Below, piece after piece: positions 49,185 to 59,503 of a stretch of 64,000 bases of DNA; the first letter of the stretch is position 1, and every line of letters starts with the position of its first letter. The position numbers and the translations under genes are program-made. The notes beneath the pieces are model-generated. The model saw nothing but the letters and a program-made list of their open reading frames with translations, searched no databases and was not told where the DNA came from. The DNA comes from an uncultured Duncaniella sp. (lineage in GTDB: Bacteria; Bacteroidota; Bacteroidia; Bacteroidales; Muribaculaceae), in the NCBI GenBank assembly GCA_910577255.1, contig CAJTMH010000002.1, positions 682,001 to 746,000 of the forward strand. The letters are read 5' to 3'.

Positions 49185-51206
49185 ATGACCTCCATGCGTT
49201 ATCTCCTCGTTATCATCTTGGCAGCCTTTTTGGCTGCGTGTGCCAGTATGGGCCGACCTGAAGGTGGCCCCCGCGACACCGATCCGCCTGTCTACGTGGG
49301 TTCTAACCCGCGTCCTGGACAGTTACGCTTCAGCGGCAATAAGATAGTGGTGGAGTTCAATGAGAATGTGGCACTTGATGATGCCATGAACAAGGTTGTG
49401 GTCTCGCCGGCGCAGCGTACCACACCGGTGGTGTCGGCCATAGGGCGCAAAGTCACCGTCGAACTGCGTGACACAATGCAGCCCGACATGACCTATACAA
49501 TAGACTTCGCCGATGCAATCAAGGACCTCAATGAATCGAACATCCTCGACGGATTTGCCCTTGACTTTGCCACAGGCGACAGCATAGACACGCTCCGCAT
49601 CTCAGGACGTGTGTTCGAAGCCCGTAACTTAGAGCCGGCACAGGGTATGCTCATAGGTGTTTACTCCAACCTCTCCGACACTGCCATCACTACACTGCCG
49701 TTCGAACGCATCACCAAAACCAATCAGCTCGGCCAATTCACACTCCGCAACCTTAAGGCGGGGACATACCGCATTTTCGCCATCAACGATGTGAACCGTG
49801 ACTATCATTGGGACCGCTCGGAGGATGTGGCTTTCTACGATGTAACCATCTCTCCTTCAAGCGAGCCTATAACTGTGATAGACACTTTGCGTACCGCTGA
49901 TGACCGCGACTCTATCGTGTCGCGCCCCGGCACTCGTTTCCTTCCCGACGACGTGTTGCTCACATGGTTCAACGAAAATTATTCACCTCAGTACCTGCGT
50001 GACTATGAGCGTCCCGACAACCGTCGCATCACATTCAACTTCGGTGCTCCGGCTGACACACTCCCCATCATCAAGCTCATTGACACACATCGTGCCGGGG
50101 ACGAGATTTCTACATGGAGCACACTCGAGTCATCATCCACTCTTGACTCGCTGGTTTATTGGATTACCGATACTTCGCTAATGGCACTTGACACCCTGCG
50201 CGTCGAGGCTATGTACTACCGCACCGATACTCTTGAAAACCTTTCGCTCACCACCGACACCCTCCGATTAGTGGTGAAAGGGGCAAAACAGAAGCGTCGC
50301 GATGAGGAGAAAAAACGTAAGGAGCGTGAGGAGAAACGCCGAAAGGCCATAGAAAAAGGGGAGGATCCCGATTCGGTCTGCCCTCCCGAACCGGCACCTG
50401 TGCTTGACTTCAAGGCCACGTCCGGTTCAACCCAGGAACTTAACCGTCCGCTTTCTTTTGCCGCCACTACTCCGGTGGTATGGTTCGACAGTGCGGCGGT
50501 GAAAATGGAGATGCTGCTTGACACCATTTGGACAGTCGTGCCAACACTCCACATCGCTCGTCCCGACTCTATGCGCAGCATGGAGTTCGTGGCCCCTTAC
50601 ACATGGGAAGAGGGCACAAAGTACCGCCTCACCATCGACTCTGCTGCCATCAGGGATGCCTACGGAGTGGTAAATAAGCAGTTTACCCATGAGTTCACCA
50701 CCAAGAAAGCAGAGGATTACTCGTCGCTGATATTCTCCATAAGCGGTCTGCAGGGGCGTCCGGCTGTGGTGGAACTGCTTAACCAGTCGGACAAAGTTGT
50801 GGCCACCTCCCCTGTCAAAGGCTCCACGGCTGTGATTGACTATCTTGCACCATCCACCTATTACGCTCGTCTGTTCATTGACAGTGACACGAATGGTATC
50901 TACACTACCGGCAATCTTCTTGACTCTCTGCAGCCCGAGGAGGTGTACTATTATCCCAAGAAGTTGACGCTCAAAAAAAATTGGGATGTGGAGCAGTCAT
51001 GGGATATTTATGAACTACCCATCGACATGCAAAAGCCGCGTGAAATCACCAAGAATAAGCCTAAGAAGAAGCGTGGTGAGCAGGAGGAAAGTACCAATGA
51101 CGAGGAGGAAGAAGATGACTTCTTTGACGATCCGTTCATGAATGCGGCCACACGCAACGGAGGTTTCTCAACCGGTACGGACAACGGTCTTAACCGCCGT
51201 CGTTAA
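49185..51206 (+). CDS. Ig-like (Big_5) domain lipoprotein
   Basis: A 673-residue exported protein with a lipoprotein signal ending LAAC near residue 19. The first mature domain (RDTDPPVYVGSNPRPGQLRF, IVVEFNENVALDDAM) is a Big_5-like Ig fold, a known Bacteroidales arrangement. A carboxypeptidase-regulatory-like domain follows (GQFTLRNLKAGTYRIFAIND, about residues 185-205), then a long region with a Lys/Arg/Glu-rich helix (about 365-400), a second Ig-like domain, and a very acidic C-terminus. Function is unknown; Bacteroidota relatives are annotated only by the Ig domain. A strong terminator follows. Confidence 0.83.
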   Translation: MTSMRYLLVIILAAFLAACASMGRPEGGPRDTDPPVYVGSNPRPGQLRFSGNKIVVEFNENVALDDAMNKVVVSPAQRTTPVVSAIGRKVTVELRDTMQPDMTYTIDFADAIKDLNESNILDGFALDFATGDSIDTLRISGRVFEARNLEPAQGMLIGVYSNLSDTAITTLPFERITKTNQLGQFTLRNLKAGTYRIFAINDVNRDYHWDRSEDVAFYDVTISPSSEPITVIDTLRTADDRDSIVSRPGTRFLPDDVLLTWFNENYSPQYLRDYERPDNRRITFNFGAPADTLPIIKLIDTHRAGDEISTWSTLESSSTLDSLVYWITDTSLMALDTLRVEAMYYRTDTLENLSLTTDTLRLVVKGAKQKRRDEEKKRKEREEKRRKAIEKGEDPDSVCPPEPAPVLDFKATSGSTQELNRPLSFAATTPVVWFDSAAVKMEMLLDTIWTVVPTLHIARPDSMRSMEFVAPYTWEEGTKYRLTIDSAAIRDAYGVVNKQFTHEFTTKKAEDYSSLIFSISGLQGRPAVVELLNQSDKVVATSPVKGSTAVIDYLAPSTYYARLFIDSDTNGIYTTGNLLDSLQPEEVYYYPKKLTLKKNWDVEQSWDIYELPIDMQKPREITKNKPKKKRGEQEESTNDEEEEDDFFDDPFMNAATRNGGFSTGTDNGLNRRR

Positions 51207-51213
51207 GTAGCTT

Positions 51214-51268
51214 AACAAACAGCACCCCAAAAGTTAGACTCAAAACTTTTGGGGTGCTGTTTGTTTTT
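51214..51268 (+). terminator. Strong intrinsic terminator
   Basis: A very long stem (AACAAACAGCACCCCAAAAG with its complement) and a small loop, followed by five T. The rest of the gap up to 51459 shows no feature I can support. Confidence 0.9.
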
Positions 51269-51459
51269 AAGGCTCACACTTTAAATCATGTCTTTACCGG
51301 TCTCAACAATGAATTTGCTTGGGAGAGAAGTTTGACAAGCAAGAGATAGACCCAAACACAAAGGATTGATAGCAATGCCACTGAAAGGGCATATAGTATG
51401 GGGGACGTGATGATACGAGCCAGAATGTTATACAGCGCAATATGTGAAAAAGCTCAGTT

Positions 51460-51492
51460 TTTGGTAGAAAATGGAAAATATCATTATCTTTG
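51460..51492 (+). promoter_or_regulatory. Bacteroidota-type promoter for the LruC-domain gene
   Basis: TTTG (51460-51463) and TATCTTTG (51485-51492) are 21 bases apart, an exact match. The leader is about 40 bases. Confidence 0.75.
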
Positions 51493-51535
51493 CGAATAGT
51501 TTTGTTGATGAACCGAACCAATCTATCAATTTATT

Positions 51536-53663
51536 ATGCATAACAGAAGTTTGTTGTTGACGTTTTCTGCGTTGTTGCCTGTGATTGCCACTTTCATGGG
51601 ATGCTCCGAGGGTGAAATCATCCCACCTGACCGTGATGAGTTATATACCAGGGAATTTGTAAAAGAGTTTGGCTCCAATCCCGAGGGACTGCCGTTTAGC
51701 GAAGCTCAATCCTCAGTCATAACGATAGTGACCGATACCCCGACTCCGGTGACGGTTCTTGCCGAAGTAGATGGTGAGAAATATATGTTTGCCTCGATCG
51801 GTAGCGTTATTGGTACGCAGCCTGTGATGGTAAATGTCCCACGGTGTGTGAAAGAACTTATAGTTCTTGCTGACGGCAGGGAATATGTGACACCGATCGG
51901 GTCGGTGCTTAATCTTGCGTCAGGCGGTGGTCGCTCGGTCTCGACTTCAACCGGAAGTGACAACGGTCTTACTATCAGTTATGATAACGAGGCTCACAGA
52001 GAAATCACTTTCTCCGGACGAGCTTTAAAAGAGAAATATTGTGATAAGTTCAATCCGGTCGATGGATGTCCCTATTTTCAGGATCCCTCATCAACCGCTC
52101 TGTTCTATTATAATAGTTACCATACATCCAAAAATGACAAATGGTTTAATGTATATCCGATTTATTGGCGTAAGGATAGGCATGGTGACAAAGACTACAT
52201 AATCGGTGCGTATGGTTTTGATGTTACTAAGCCGGCTGAAATATGCTGCATTGACCTTGATATCCCGGTGTCGACGGCTATTATGTATAAAAAGACGGGG
52301 GGATGACGACTGGGTTGTCAGTGATGGCGATGAGGCTTATGACTATGGTTCGGTCGGGAATGACTGGACGTTTAAAGTGGAAGGGGCACATATCGAGCTT
52401 GACGGATTCGAGGGTAATTCCCAATTGGTAGGATTCTATATCAAGACCGGTCTGAAGGATACTTATACGGATGGCTTCGGGCGAGATTGCGAGCATATCA
52501 GTTTTACGCAGCCCCGTTTTAATGCCAAATATTGGACCCATGGATTCTGGAATCTGAGGCTTAAGGATATAAACTACTGTTACGCGGCTGCTGCCGGAAA
52601 GGTAGGCACTGTGTTCAACTATTCCTGGTGTACTCCGGTGCATCTTGACGCTTATGGTGACAAGAGTAATTACCGTGGATTTTCTCTCGGGTTCATGACC
52701 GAGCCTGATGATATATTTACCAATGATCCTGACTTCTCGGATTGCGTCCTTCTTCTCGAAGGACCGAGTGGCAACCGCAGAGAAGTGGTTCAGTACGGAG
52801 AGGATTTCAAATGCTTCCCATGGTACATAGCAGCGGAGGATCTTGGCGGAAGCTATGATTGGGATTTCAATGATCTCGTCGTGACTGTCTATGACATAAC
52901 GACTGATTATACCAGAAAATACACTCAGGCCAACGGCAATTATCCTGTGCCAAGTATCCTTGGCCGACGTATAATCGTAGAGCCGCGTGCGGCAGGAGGC
53001 ACGATGCCTATCTATCTGATGTATGAAGGCCAGGTGGGAAAGTCAGTCGTGGAGGACACGTATGTGGCAGAAATCATAGATAGCAAGTTTTCCCAACATG
53101 GAACGTATATAGTGGGTACGGAACTGCACCGCTGGTTGAGAGCTGAGGGGCATGAGAGGCCTATAAATGTCAAAAGTGACGTTCTGACCCATTCGGGTCG
53201 AGCATTGAGCTTCTCGATTCCGCTTGATGCGCTTGACGCCATCGACCCTATGAGGCCACCCACCGACCTTGGCGCTGACAACACTCCGCTGCATGGTTTT
53301 TGGGTACTTGTTGACCCGGAAGATGAGATGAAATACTATAATTCGGTGTCGTTCAATCCCTCGGGGGTTGAAGAGGATTACGAGAATGGACTGACGCCGT
53401 TCTCCGGCCGGCTTGGTGATGGCACATATGCCATTCACGCACCGAATGAGAACAATTCCCACGTTGCGCCACAGATGCTGCTGTGTTATTATGGATGGTT
53501 CTGGCCTCGCGAGGAGGTAAATATCGGAGAGGCATGGCCTTGGTTCAGGGAGTGGGTGGCAGGTACCCGAGACATCTGGCATCCTGCCAACAATACTACA
53601 GAGAATCCGCCCTATATACCGGGCAAAGTCTGCAAAGTGGAGATGCCCACTCATCGGGAATAA
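51536..53663 (+). pseudogene. LruC-domain surface lipoprotein broken by one frameshift
   Basis: Two frames form one protein of about 708 residues. The first (51536-52306) has a lipoprotein signal ending TFMGC and stops just after a run of six G (52297-52302). The second frame continues from the same spot (DDDWVVSDGDEAYDYGSVGN) to 53663 and carries the LruC/DUF4842 domain with DWDFNDLVVTVYDITTDY near its middle. Removing one G would join them as KKTGDDDW. No decay is seen elsewhere, so this may be a fresh mutation, a phase-variable tract or a sequence error. Related proteins are surface lipoproteins of unknown role. The promoter is intact. Confidence 0.78.
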
Positions 53664-53688
53664 TGCGGCCTGCGCTCAGGTAAACCAT

Positions 53689-53721
53689 AACGGCATGGCC
53701 TATTTCAGGTCATGCCGTTTT
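53689..53721 (+). terminator. Intrinsic terminator of the LruC-domain gene
   Basis: AACGGCATG pairs with CATGCCGTT and is followed by TTTTCTATT. It starts 26 bases after the stop codon. Confidence 0.8.
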
Positions 53722-53752
53722 CTATTATAATAGGGAAGGTGCGGAAATACAC

Positions 53753-53791
53753 AAAAAAGCCTCGAAATCGTGATGATTCCGAGGCTTTTTT
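53753..53791. terminator. Terminator of the tRNA-Asn genes (minus strand)
   Basis: AAAAAAGCCTCG pairs with CGAGGCTTTTTT. The T run on the minus strand follows the second tRNA directly; the hairpin could also stop plus-strand transcription. Confidence 0.85.
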
Positions 53792-53792
53792 G

Positions 53793-53866
53793 CGCTTCAG
53801 GATGGGCTTGAACCAACGACCCCCTGATTAACAGTCAGGTGCTCTAACCAACTGAGCTACTGAAGC
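53793..53866 (-). tRNA. tRNA-Asn (GTT), copy 2
   Basis: A 74-base cloverleaf on the minus strand: acceptor GCTTCAG/CTGAAGC, D arm GCTC...GAGC, anticodon arm CCTGA with loop CTGTTAA (anticodon GTT), T arm with GGTTCAAGC. Discriminator G; CCA is not encoded. Identical to the copy at 53890. Confidence 0.95.
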
Positions 53867-53889
53867 AGTTTATGTCTAACCCTTAATCG

Positions 53890-53963
53890 CGCTTCAGGAT
53901 GGGCTTGAACCAACGACCCCCTGATTAACAGTCAGGTGCTCTAACCAACTGAGCTACTGAAGC
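53890..53963 (-). tRNA. tRNA-Asn (GTT), copy 1
   Basis: Same 74-base sequence and structure as the neighbouring copy, separated by 23 bases. Both are read from one promoter on the minus strand and end at the hairpin at 53753. Confidence 0.95.
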
Positions 53964-53969
53964 AATATT

Positions 53970-53998
53970 TTACGATGAAACCATCAAAATCATCGTAA
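53970..53998 (-). repeat. Inverted repeat in the tRNA leader
   Basis: TTACGATGA (53970-53978) and TCATCGTAA (53990-53998) form a 9-base perfect stem six bases before the first tRNA, within its leader RNA. It may guide processing. Confidence 0.5.
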
Positions 53999-54028
53999 CA
54001 AAAACATGGGTTTCCTGTTTTTGCGATG

Positions 54029-54060
54029 CAAAATTACACGGTTTTTTTGAATTGTGCAAC
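54029..54060 (-). promoter_or_regulatory. Promoter for the tRNA-Asn pair
   Basis: TAATTTTG (54029-54036, minus strand) with GTTG (one mismatch) 20 bases upstream. The leader before the first tRNA is about 60 bases. Confidence 0.6.
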
Positions 54061-54143
54061 CTTTTGGCTAAAAATTTTATATTTCTATGATTTTTTTACG
54101 AAAAAATAGACTATTTGATAGTTTAATTGTTGTAATTATTGAT

Positions 54144-54151
54144 TACCTTTG
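54144..54151 (+). promoter_or_regulatory. -7 box for the processing-protease gene
   Basis: TACCTTTG, 147 bases before the start codon. The nearest TTTG (54114-54117) is 26 bases upstream, longer than usual. The rest of this 335-base gap is AT-rich without a gene. Confidence 0.5.
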
Positions 54152-54298
54152 GTCTCAATTTAAAGAGCGTGTCACATATTAATGTTAAAACGCTGATTGC
54201 AAACAGCAATCTTAATCATTGATTCTCTGGAAAGAAGCGACTGAGGTGGTCCTCGGCACTGCGTTTCAACCTTCCCCTACAGCACACAGAAACAGAAT

Positions 54299-55954
54299 AT
54301 GAAAAAATTAGTAATCCTGGTTGCCGCTCTCGTGGCTCTCACAATGCTTGGCTCAGCCGCCACGCGCAGCAAGAAGAACGACATCTCCCGAAACCTCGAC
54401 ATATTCAACTCCTTGTACAAGGAGCTTCAGACTTTTTACGTCGACTCGATTGACGCGGAGAAGTCAATCAACACGGCTATCGCCGCCATGCTCAATGATA
54501 TCGACCCTTACACGGAATATATCCCGGCCAAAGCCCAGGAAAAGTTCCGCACCATGACTTCCGGTGAATACGGAGGCATAGGCTCGGGCATACAGATGAC
54601 CCCCAAAGGTGTTATAATTTCCGAGCCTTATGAGGGGAGCCCGGCCAATGTGTCGGGGCTGCGTCCCGGCGACCTCATCCTTATGATTGACAATGACTCT
54701 GTGGCCGGTTGGGATATCGAGAAGGTGAGTGAGCATCTCAAGGGTCAGAGCGGCTCTATGCTCAAAGTCACAGTCAAGCGTCCGTGGGTAGAGGACTCTA
54801 TTCTTTCCATCGACATCAAGCGAGGCAAGATTCAGATACCATCCGTGCCCTACTATGGGATGCTTGCCGACAATATCGGTTATGTGACTCTCAACACTTT
54901 CTCTGAGAAGAGTTATCAGGATGTGCGTGCAGGCGTGGAACAGCTTATAAAGGATGGTGCCAAGGGCCTTATCCTTGACTTGCGAGGTAATGGCGGTGGC
55001 CTCGTGGAGAGTGCTGTGCAGATACTCGGCATCTTCCTGCCCAAGGGCACCGCAGTGCTTACCACCCGGGGCAAGGGTGTGCTCAACGAGAAAGTCTATA
55101 AGACGAGCGTCAACCCTGTGGACACCAAGATACCTCTTGCCGTGCTTGTTGACGGCGGATCGGCGTCGGCGTCTGAAATCGTCACCGGCGCGCTCCAGGA
55201 TCTTGACCGTGCCGTGGTGGTCGGCAACCGCTCATTCGGCAAAGGTCTGGTGCAGAGCACACGTCAGCTCCCCTATGACGGACTGCTCAAAGTGACAGTG
55301 GCTAAATACTATATTCCGTCAGGACGATTGATTCAGGCCATCGACTATTCACACCGCAATCCCGACGGGTCGGTTGCGCGCATTCCCGACAGTCTCACCA
55401 CGGTGTTCCATACTGCGGCAGGACGTGAAGTAAGGGACGGCGGAGGCATCACCCCCGATGTGATCATCGAGTATCCCGACGTGAACCGCCTGACATACAA
55501 TGTGGTGCGTGACAACTGGGCGTTTGATTTCGCTACAAAGTATGCCGCCACGCATCCCTCTATACCTGCGCCTGAGGAGTTCACCATCACCGATGAGATT
55601 TACTCCGACTTCAAGAATTTCATCGATCCAAAGCGATTTAATTATGATAAGGTGTGTGAGGTGGCTGTTGAGCAGCTCCGCGAGCTTGCCAAGAGCGAAG
55701 GTTATATGACTGACTCGACGGCGGCGCAGTTTGACGTGCTTGCCGGAATGCTTAAGCACGACCTCAATCATGATCTCGATATCAACCGTGAAAACATCAC
55801 TCCATACCTGGCAAACGAGATACTCTCACGCTACTATTTCAACCGTGGCGGTATCATCTACAGCCTGCGCGATGACGAGAGCGTGGATTCGGCTTCGGCC
55901 ATCCTGAAGTCGCCCCGCTACACGCAGATTCTCACCCCTGCACCGAAAAAGTAG
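54299..55954 (+). CDS. C-terminal processing protease (S41 family)
   Basis: A 551-residue exported serine protease of the CtpA/Prc family, with a signal peptide or anchor at residues 1-22. A short helical region precedes a PDZ domain (about residues 85-170, GIGSGIQMTPKGVIISEPYE, GLRPGDLILMIDND). The S41 catalytic core follows: GLILDLRGNGGGLVESAV, catalytic Ser in GGSASASEIVTGALQD and Lys in SFGKGLVQSTRQLPY. A C-terminal helical extension of about 150 residues follows, typical of Bacteroidota members. It trims or degrades periplasmic proteins. The mfd gene starts 48 bases downstream and may be cotranscribed. Confidence 0.94.
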   Translation: MKKLVILVAALVALTMLGSAATRSKKNDISRNLDIFNSLYKELQTFYVDSIDAEKSINTAIAAMLNDIDPYTEYIPAKAQEKFRTMTSGEYGGIGSGIQMTPKGVIISEPYEGSPANVSGLRPGDLILMIDNDSVAGWDIEKVSEHLKGQSGSMLKVTVKRPWVEDSILSIDIKRGKIQIPSVPYYGMLADNIGYVTLNTFSEKSYQDVRAGVEQLIKDGAKGLILDLRGNGGGLVESAVQILGIFLPKGTAVLTTRGKGVLNEKVYKTSVNPVDTKIPLAVLVDGGSASASEIVTGALQDLDRAVVVGNRSFGKGLVQSTRQLPYDGLLKVTVAKYYIPSGRLIQAIDYSHRNPDGSVARIPDSLTTVFHTAAGREVRDGGGITPDVIIEYPDVNRLTYNVVRDNWAFDFATKYAATHPSIPAPEEFTITDEIYSDFKNFIDPKRFNYDKVCEVAVEQLRELAKSEGYMTDSTAAQFDVLAGMLKHDLNHDLDINRENITPYLANEILSRYYFNRGGIIYSLRDDESVDSASAILKSPRYTQILTPAPKK

Positions 55955-56002
55955 AGGTATCCCTTCGCGGGATTCAACCGTGGCCTGCTCCGGGTGTGAT
56001 GA

Positions 56003-59000
56003 ATGGAGAACCATATAACGACAAATTCATATCAGGCAATGACTATTCAGCAGCTAAGTGATGAATTTATGTCGCCTCGCCGCAGGGAGGCCTTGGCTAA
56101 GGCTCTCAGCGGCGAGGCTGCGATAATATCTGTGTATAATCTTGCCGGCTCGTCGCCGGCCATGATGCTCGGGGCCATGCCGGGGGGCAAGGTGCCGACA
56201 GTCGTGGTAGGTGATTCGCTTGATGACGCCGGTTACATATATCATGACCTGACGCGCATTCTCGGTGAGGAGGCGGTGCTTATGTTTCCTTCGGGCTACA
56301 AGCGTGATATAAAGTACGGACAGGTGGATGCCCCATCGCAGATTCTCCGCACGGAGGCCCTTAACCAGTGGCATTCCGAGAATCCGCCGCGTTACGTGGT
56401 GACTTATCCGGAGGCTTTGGCTGAGAAGGTTGCCTCCAGGGAGGTGATTGACAAGCATACCCTTCATCTGCGCAAGGATACACCTGCCGACCTTGCCGAA
56501 ACTGTAGACTGGCTACGCAAGAACGGTTTCTGCGAGGTGGACTATGTGTACGAACCGGGCCAGTTCGCGGCCCGAGGTTCCATAATCGACATATTCGGTT
56601 ACAGTAATGAACTTCCGTTGCGTGTCGACTTTTTCGGGGATGACATAGATTCGATACGCACATTCAACATAGAGACCCAGCTCTCGGAACGGCAGCTCTC
56701 GGAGGTGGCCATCACTTCGGGGGTGGCGTCGCAGTCGAGCGGCCAATCGCTTCTCGATTATGTGGATCCGGCCACGCTCTTCGTGGTGCGTGACGCAGCG
56801 TTCACCGTGGAACGCATAAAGGCCATAGCTTCCGAGGATTTTTCGCAGAGCGCCATGATAGCCGGCGAGGGCGACACCAATGCCATGCGCCAGGTGGTGG
56901 ATGCCGATGCTTTTGCGGAGAAATTTCCCACATTCAAGCAGTTGCGCTTCACCTCAGCGGCCCAGCCCGACCCAAAAGCCAAGCTCTCAGTCGACTTCAA
57001 GTGCTCCCCACAGGCCATATATCACAAAAATTTCGAGCTTATCAGTGAGTCGTTCACCAAATTTCTGACGGACGGTTACAAGATCTATATCCTCAGTGAC
57101 AGCGACAAGCAGATAGAGCGTCTGAAGGTGATTTTTGCCGACAGGGGTGACAATATAGTGTTCTCGCCGGTGCTGTCCACGCTTCATGAGGGGTTCACCG
57201 ACCACTCACGTAAGGTGTGTGTGTTCACCGACCACCAGATTTTCGACCGTTTCCACAAGTATACGCTCAAGAGCGACCGTGCGCGTTCAGGCAAGCTGGC
57301 CCTGTCGCTTAAGGAGCTGAGTGCCATAGAGCCGGGGGATTTCATAGTCCATGTGGATCACGGTGTGGGGAAATTCGCCGGATTACTGCGTACGAATGTA
57401 AATGGAAAGACGCAGGAGATGATAAAACTCGTCTATGCCAATGATGATATCATCTTTGTGTCGATTCATGCCCTTCATAAGCTTGCCAAGTATCGCGGGA
57501 AAGAGGGTGTGCCTCCAAAGATCAACAAGCTCGGCTCAGGTGCGTGGAACAAGATGAAGGAGCGCACCAAGTCCAAGCTTAAGGATATAGCGCGTGACCT
57601 CATAAAGCTTTATGCTGCCCGAAAGGAGGAGAAGGGGCATGCGTTTGCCCCCGATGGATATCTCCAGCAGGAGCTTGAAGCTTCATTCATCTACGAGGAT
57701 ACTCCTGACCAGCTCACTGCCACTAAGGCTGTGAAAGCTGACATGGAGAGCGAAAAACCCATGGACCGACTTATATGCGGCGATGTGGGTTTCGGAAAGA
57801 CTGAGGTGGCCATACGTGCTGCATTCAAGGCTGCCGTCGACGGCAAGCAGAGCGCCGTGCTCGTGCCCACCACTGTGTTGGCATATCAGCATTACAACAC
57901 ATTCCGTGAACGCCTGAAGGAGCTTCCTGTGAGGGTTGATTACCTGTCCCGCGCACGCACTGCCAAGCAGGTGAAGGGGGTGCTCCAGGATCTGGCCGAC
58001 GGTAAGATAGATATCCTTATAGGCACGCATAAGATAATAGGTAAGGATGTCAAGTTCAAGGATCTGGGTCTGCTGATAGTGGATGAGGAACAGAAATTCG
58101 GCGTCGCCGTCAAGGAGAAACTTAAGCAGATGAAGGTCAATGTCGACACGCTTACCATGAGTGCGACACCCATACCTCGCACATTGCAGTTCTCGCTGAT
58201 GGGCGCACGTGACCTCTCGGCTATCAACACTCCTCCACCCAACCGTTACCCGATCATCACATCGGTCAATGCCGGTGGCGATGACATAATAGAGGAGGCC
58301 ATCAACTTTGAGCTCTCGCGCAACGGCCAGGTGTTCATCATCAACAATCGCATCGAGGGTCTGTATGACCTTGAAGCGCAGGTGAAACGTCTCGTGCCGG
58401 ATGCCCGCGTGATAGTTGGCCACGGCCAGATGCCCCCCGATAAGCTTGAGAAGGCAATCATCGACTTCGCCAACCATGACTATGACGTGCTTATAGCCAC
58501 CACCATCATAGAGAGTGGCATAGATATGCCCAATGTCAACACGATCATAGTGAACAACGCGCAGAACTTCGGTCTGAGTGAGCTGCATCAGCTGCGCGGT
58601 CGTGTGGGGCGTAGCAACCGTAAGGCATTCTGCTATCTGCTGGTTCCTCCGCACATCCCTCTCACCCCGGTGGCACGGCGGCGTCTGCAGGCCATAGAGA
58701 GTTTCAGCGATCTCGGAAGCGGCATACACATCGCCATGCAGGATCTCGACATCCGCGGTGCCGGCAACCTTCTTGGCGCCGAGCAGAGCGGATTCATAGC
58801 CGACCTTGGCTACGAGACTTATCAGAAGATACTTAAGGAGGCTGTGACCGAACTGCGCACCGAGGAATTTGCCGGTATCGACCAGGCTGACCGCCTTGAC
58901 GAGGAGGAGAAGGAGTATGTGGCCGACTGTGTCATAGAAAGCGATATGGAGCTGCTTCTCCCTGCCGATTATGTCCCCACCGAGAGCGAGCGCATATCGC

Positions 59001-59371
59001 TCTATCAGGAGCTGGACGGTATAGAGCGTGAGATGGATCTCCAGGAGTTCAAGAGACGACTGACCGACCGTTTCGGTGCCATCCCGGCGGTGACAGCCGA
59101 GTTGCTCCGCATACCACGTCTGCGCCGGTTGGCTCGCCGGTTAGGTATAGAGAAGGTCTCCCTCAAGCAGGGGAAGATGTATACCTATTTTGTTGACGAG
59201 AGCAATAAGGCCTATTACCAGTCGGAAATGTTCGGAAAGATGCTTGACTATCTCACTGCCAATCCGCGCCGGGTTCAGATACGCGAGCGCAACGGCCGAC
59301 GTTCGTTTGCGTTCGGCAATGTCGACACGGTGGAGAGCGCGGTGGATATATTGCAGCAGATAATAGGTTGA
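56003..59371 (+). CDS. mfd: Transcription-repair coupling factor
   Basis: Removes RNA polymerase stalled at DNA damage and recruits the UvrABC system. The 1122-residue protein has the UvrB-like N-terminal domains (about residues 20-330), the RNA-polymerase-interaction domain (about 440-540, EPGDFIVHVDHGVGKFAGL), then the translocase: Walker A GDVGFGKTEVAIRAAF (near residue 593), DEEQ box in LIVDEEQKFGV, TMSATPIPRTLQ, ATTIIESGIDMPNVNTII and QLRGRVGRSNRKAF. The C-terminal domain closes the protein. An ATG at 56039 is an alternative start 12 residues later. The length is normal. Confidence 0.97.
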   Translation: MENHITTNSYQAMTIQQLSDEFMSPRRREALAKALSGEAAIISVYNLAGSSPAMMLGAMPGGKVPTVVVGDSLDDAGYIYHDLTRILGEEAVLMFPSGYKRDIKYGQVDAPSQILRTEALNQWHSENPPRYVVTYPEALAEKVASREVIDKHTLHLRKDTPADLAETVDWLRKNGFCEVDYVYEPGQFAARGSIIDIFGYSNELPLRVDFFGDDIDSIRTFNIETQLSERQLSEVAITSGVASQSSGQSLLDYVDPATLFVVRDAAFTVERIKAIASEDFSQSAMIAGEGDTNAMRQVVDADAFAEKFPTFKQLRFTSAAQPDPKAKLSVDFKCSPQAIYHKNFELISESFTKFLTDGYKIYILSDSDKQIERLKVIFADRGDNIVFSPVLSTLHEGFTDHSRKVCVFTDHQIFDRFHKYTLKSDRARSGKLALSLKELSAIEPGDFIVHVDHGVGKFAGLLRTNVNGKTQEMIKLVYANDDIIFVSIHALHKLAKYRGKEGVPPKINKLGSGAWNKMKERTKSKLKDIARDLIKLYAARKEEKGHAFAPDGYLQQELEASFIYEDTPDQLTATKAVKADMESEKPMDRLICGDVGFGKTEVAIRAAFKAAVDGKQSAVLVPTTVLAYQHYNTFRERLKELPVRVDYLSRARTAKQVKGVLQDLADGKIDILIGTHKIIGKDVKFKDLGLLIVDEEQKFGVAVKEKLKQMKVNVDTLTMSATPIPRTLQFSLMGARDLSAINTPPPNRYPIITSVNAGGDDIIEEAINFELSRNGQVFIINNRIEGLYDLEAQVKRLVPDARVIVGHGQMPPDKLEKAIIDFANHDYDVLIATTIIESGIDMPNVNTIIVNNAQNFGLSELHQLRGRVGRSNRKAFCYLLVPPHIPLTPVARRRLQAIESFSDLGSGIHIAMQDLDIRGAGNLLGAEQSGFIADLGYETYQKILKEAVTELRTEEFAGIDQADRLDEEEKEYVADCVIESDMELLLPADYVPTESERISLYQELDGIEREMDLQEFKRRLTDRFGAIPAVTAELLRIPRLRRLARRLGIEKVSLKQGKMYTYFVDESNKAYYQSEMFGKMLDYLTANPRRVQIRERNGRRSFAFGNVDTVESAVDILQQIIG

Positions 59372-59430
59372 ACCGTTAAGAGCTGTTGCCGTCTACCGGC
59401 GGCTATGTACAAGCTCGGTTATAATGCAAA

Positions 59431-59460
59431 AAGAGGATATGCCATCCGGCATATCCTCTT
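59431..59460. terminator. Bidirectional terminator between mfd and the OmpA-family gene
   Basis: AAGAGGATATGCC pairs perfectly with GGCATATCCTCTT over a four-base loop. The minus strand continues with five T, serving the OmpA-family gene. Confidence 0.88.
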
Positions 59461-59503
59461 CGCTGCTTAAGAGTCTTCAGAGTAAGTCTCTGAGAGTGTA
59501 TGT

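Noticed and set aside
51303..51521. A 72-codon minus-strand frame in the gap before the LruC gene
   Set aside because: It runs through the exact promoter at 51460-51492, has no domain and no convincing start signal.
57683..58729. A 348-codon open frame antisense to mfd
   Set aside because: It lies entirely within the conserved helicase part of mfd and has a His/Val-rich, featureless sequence.
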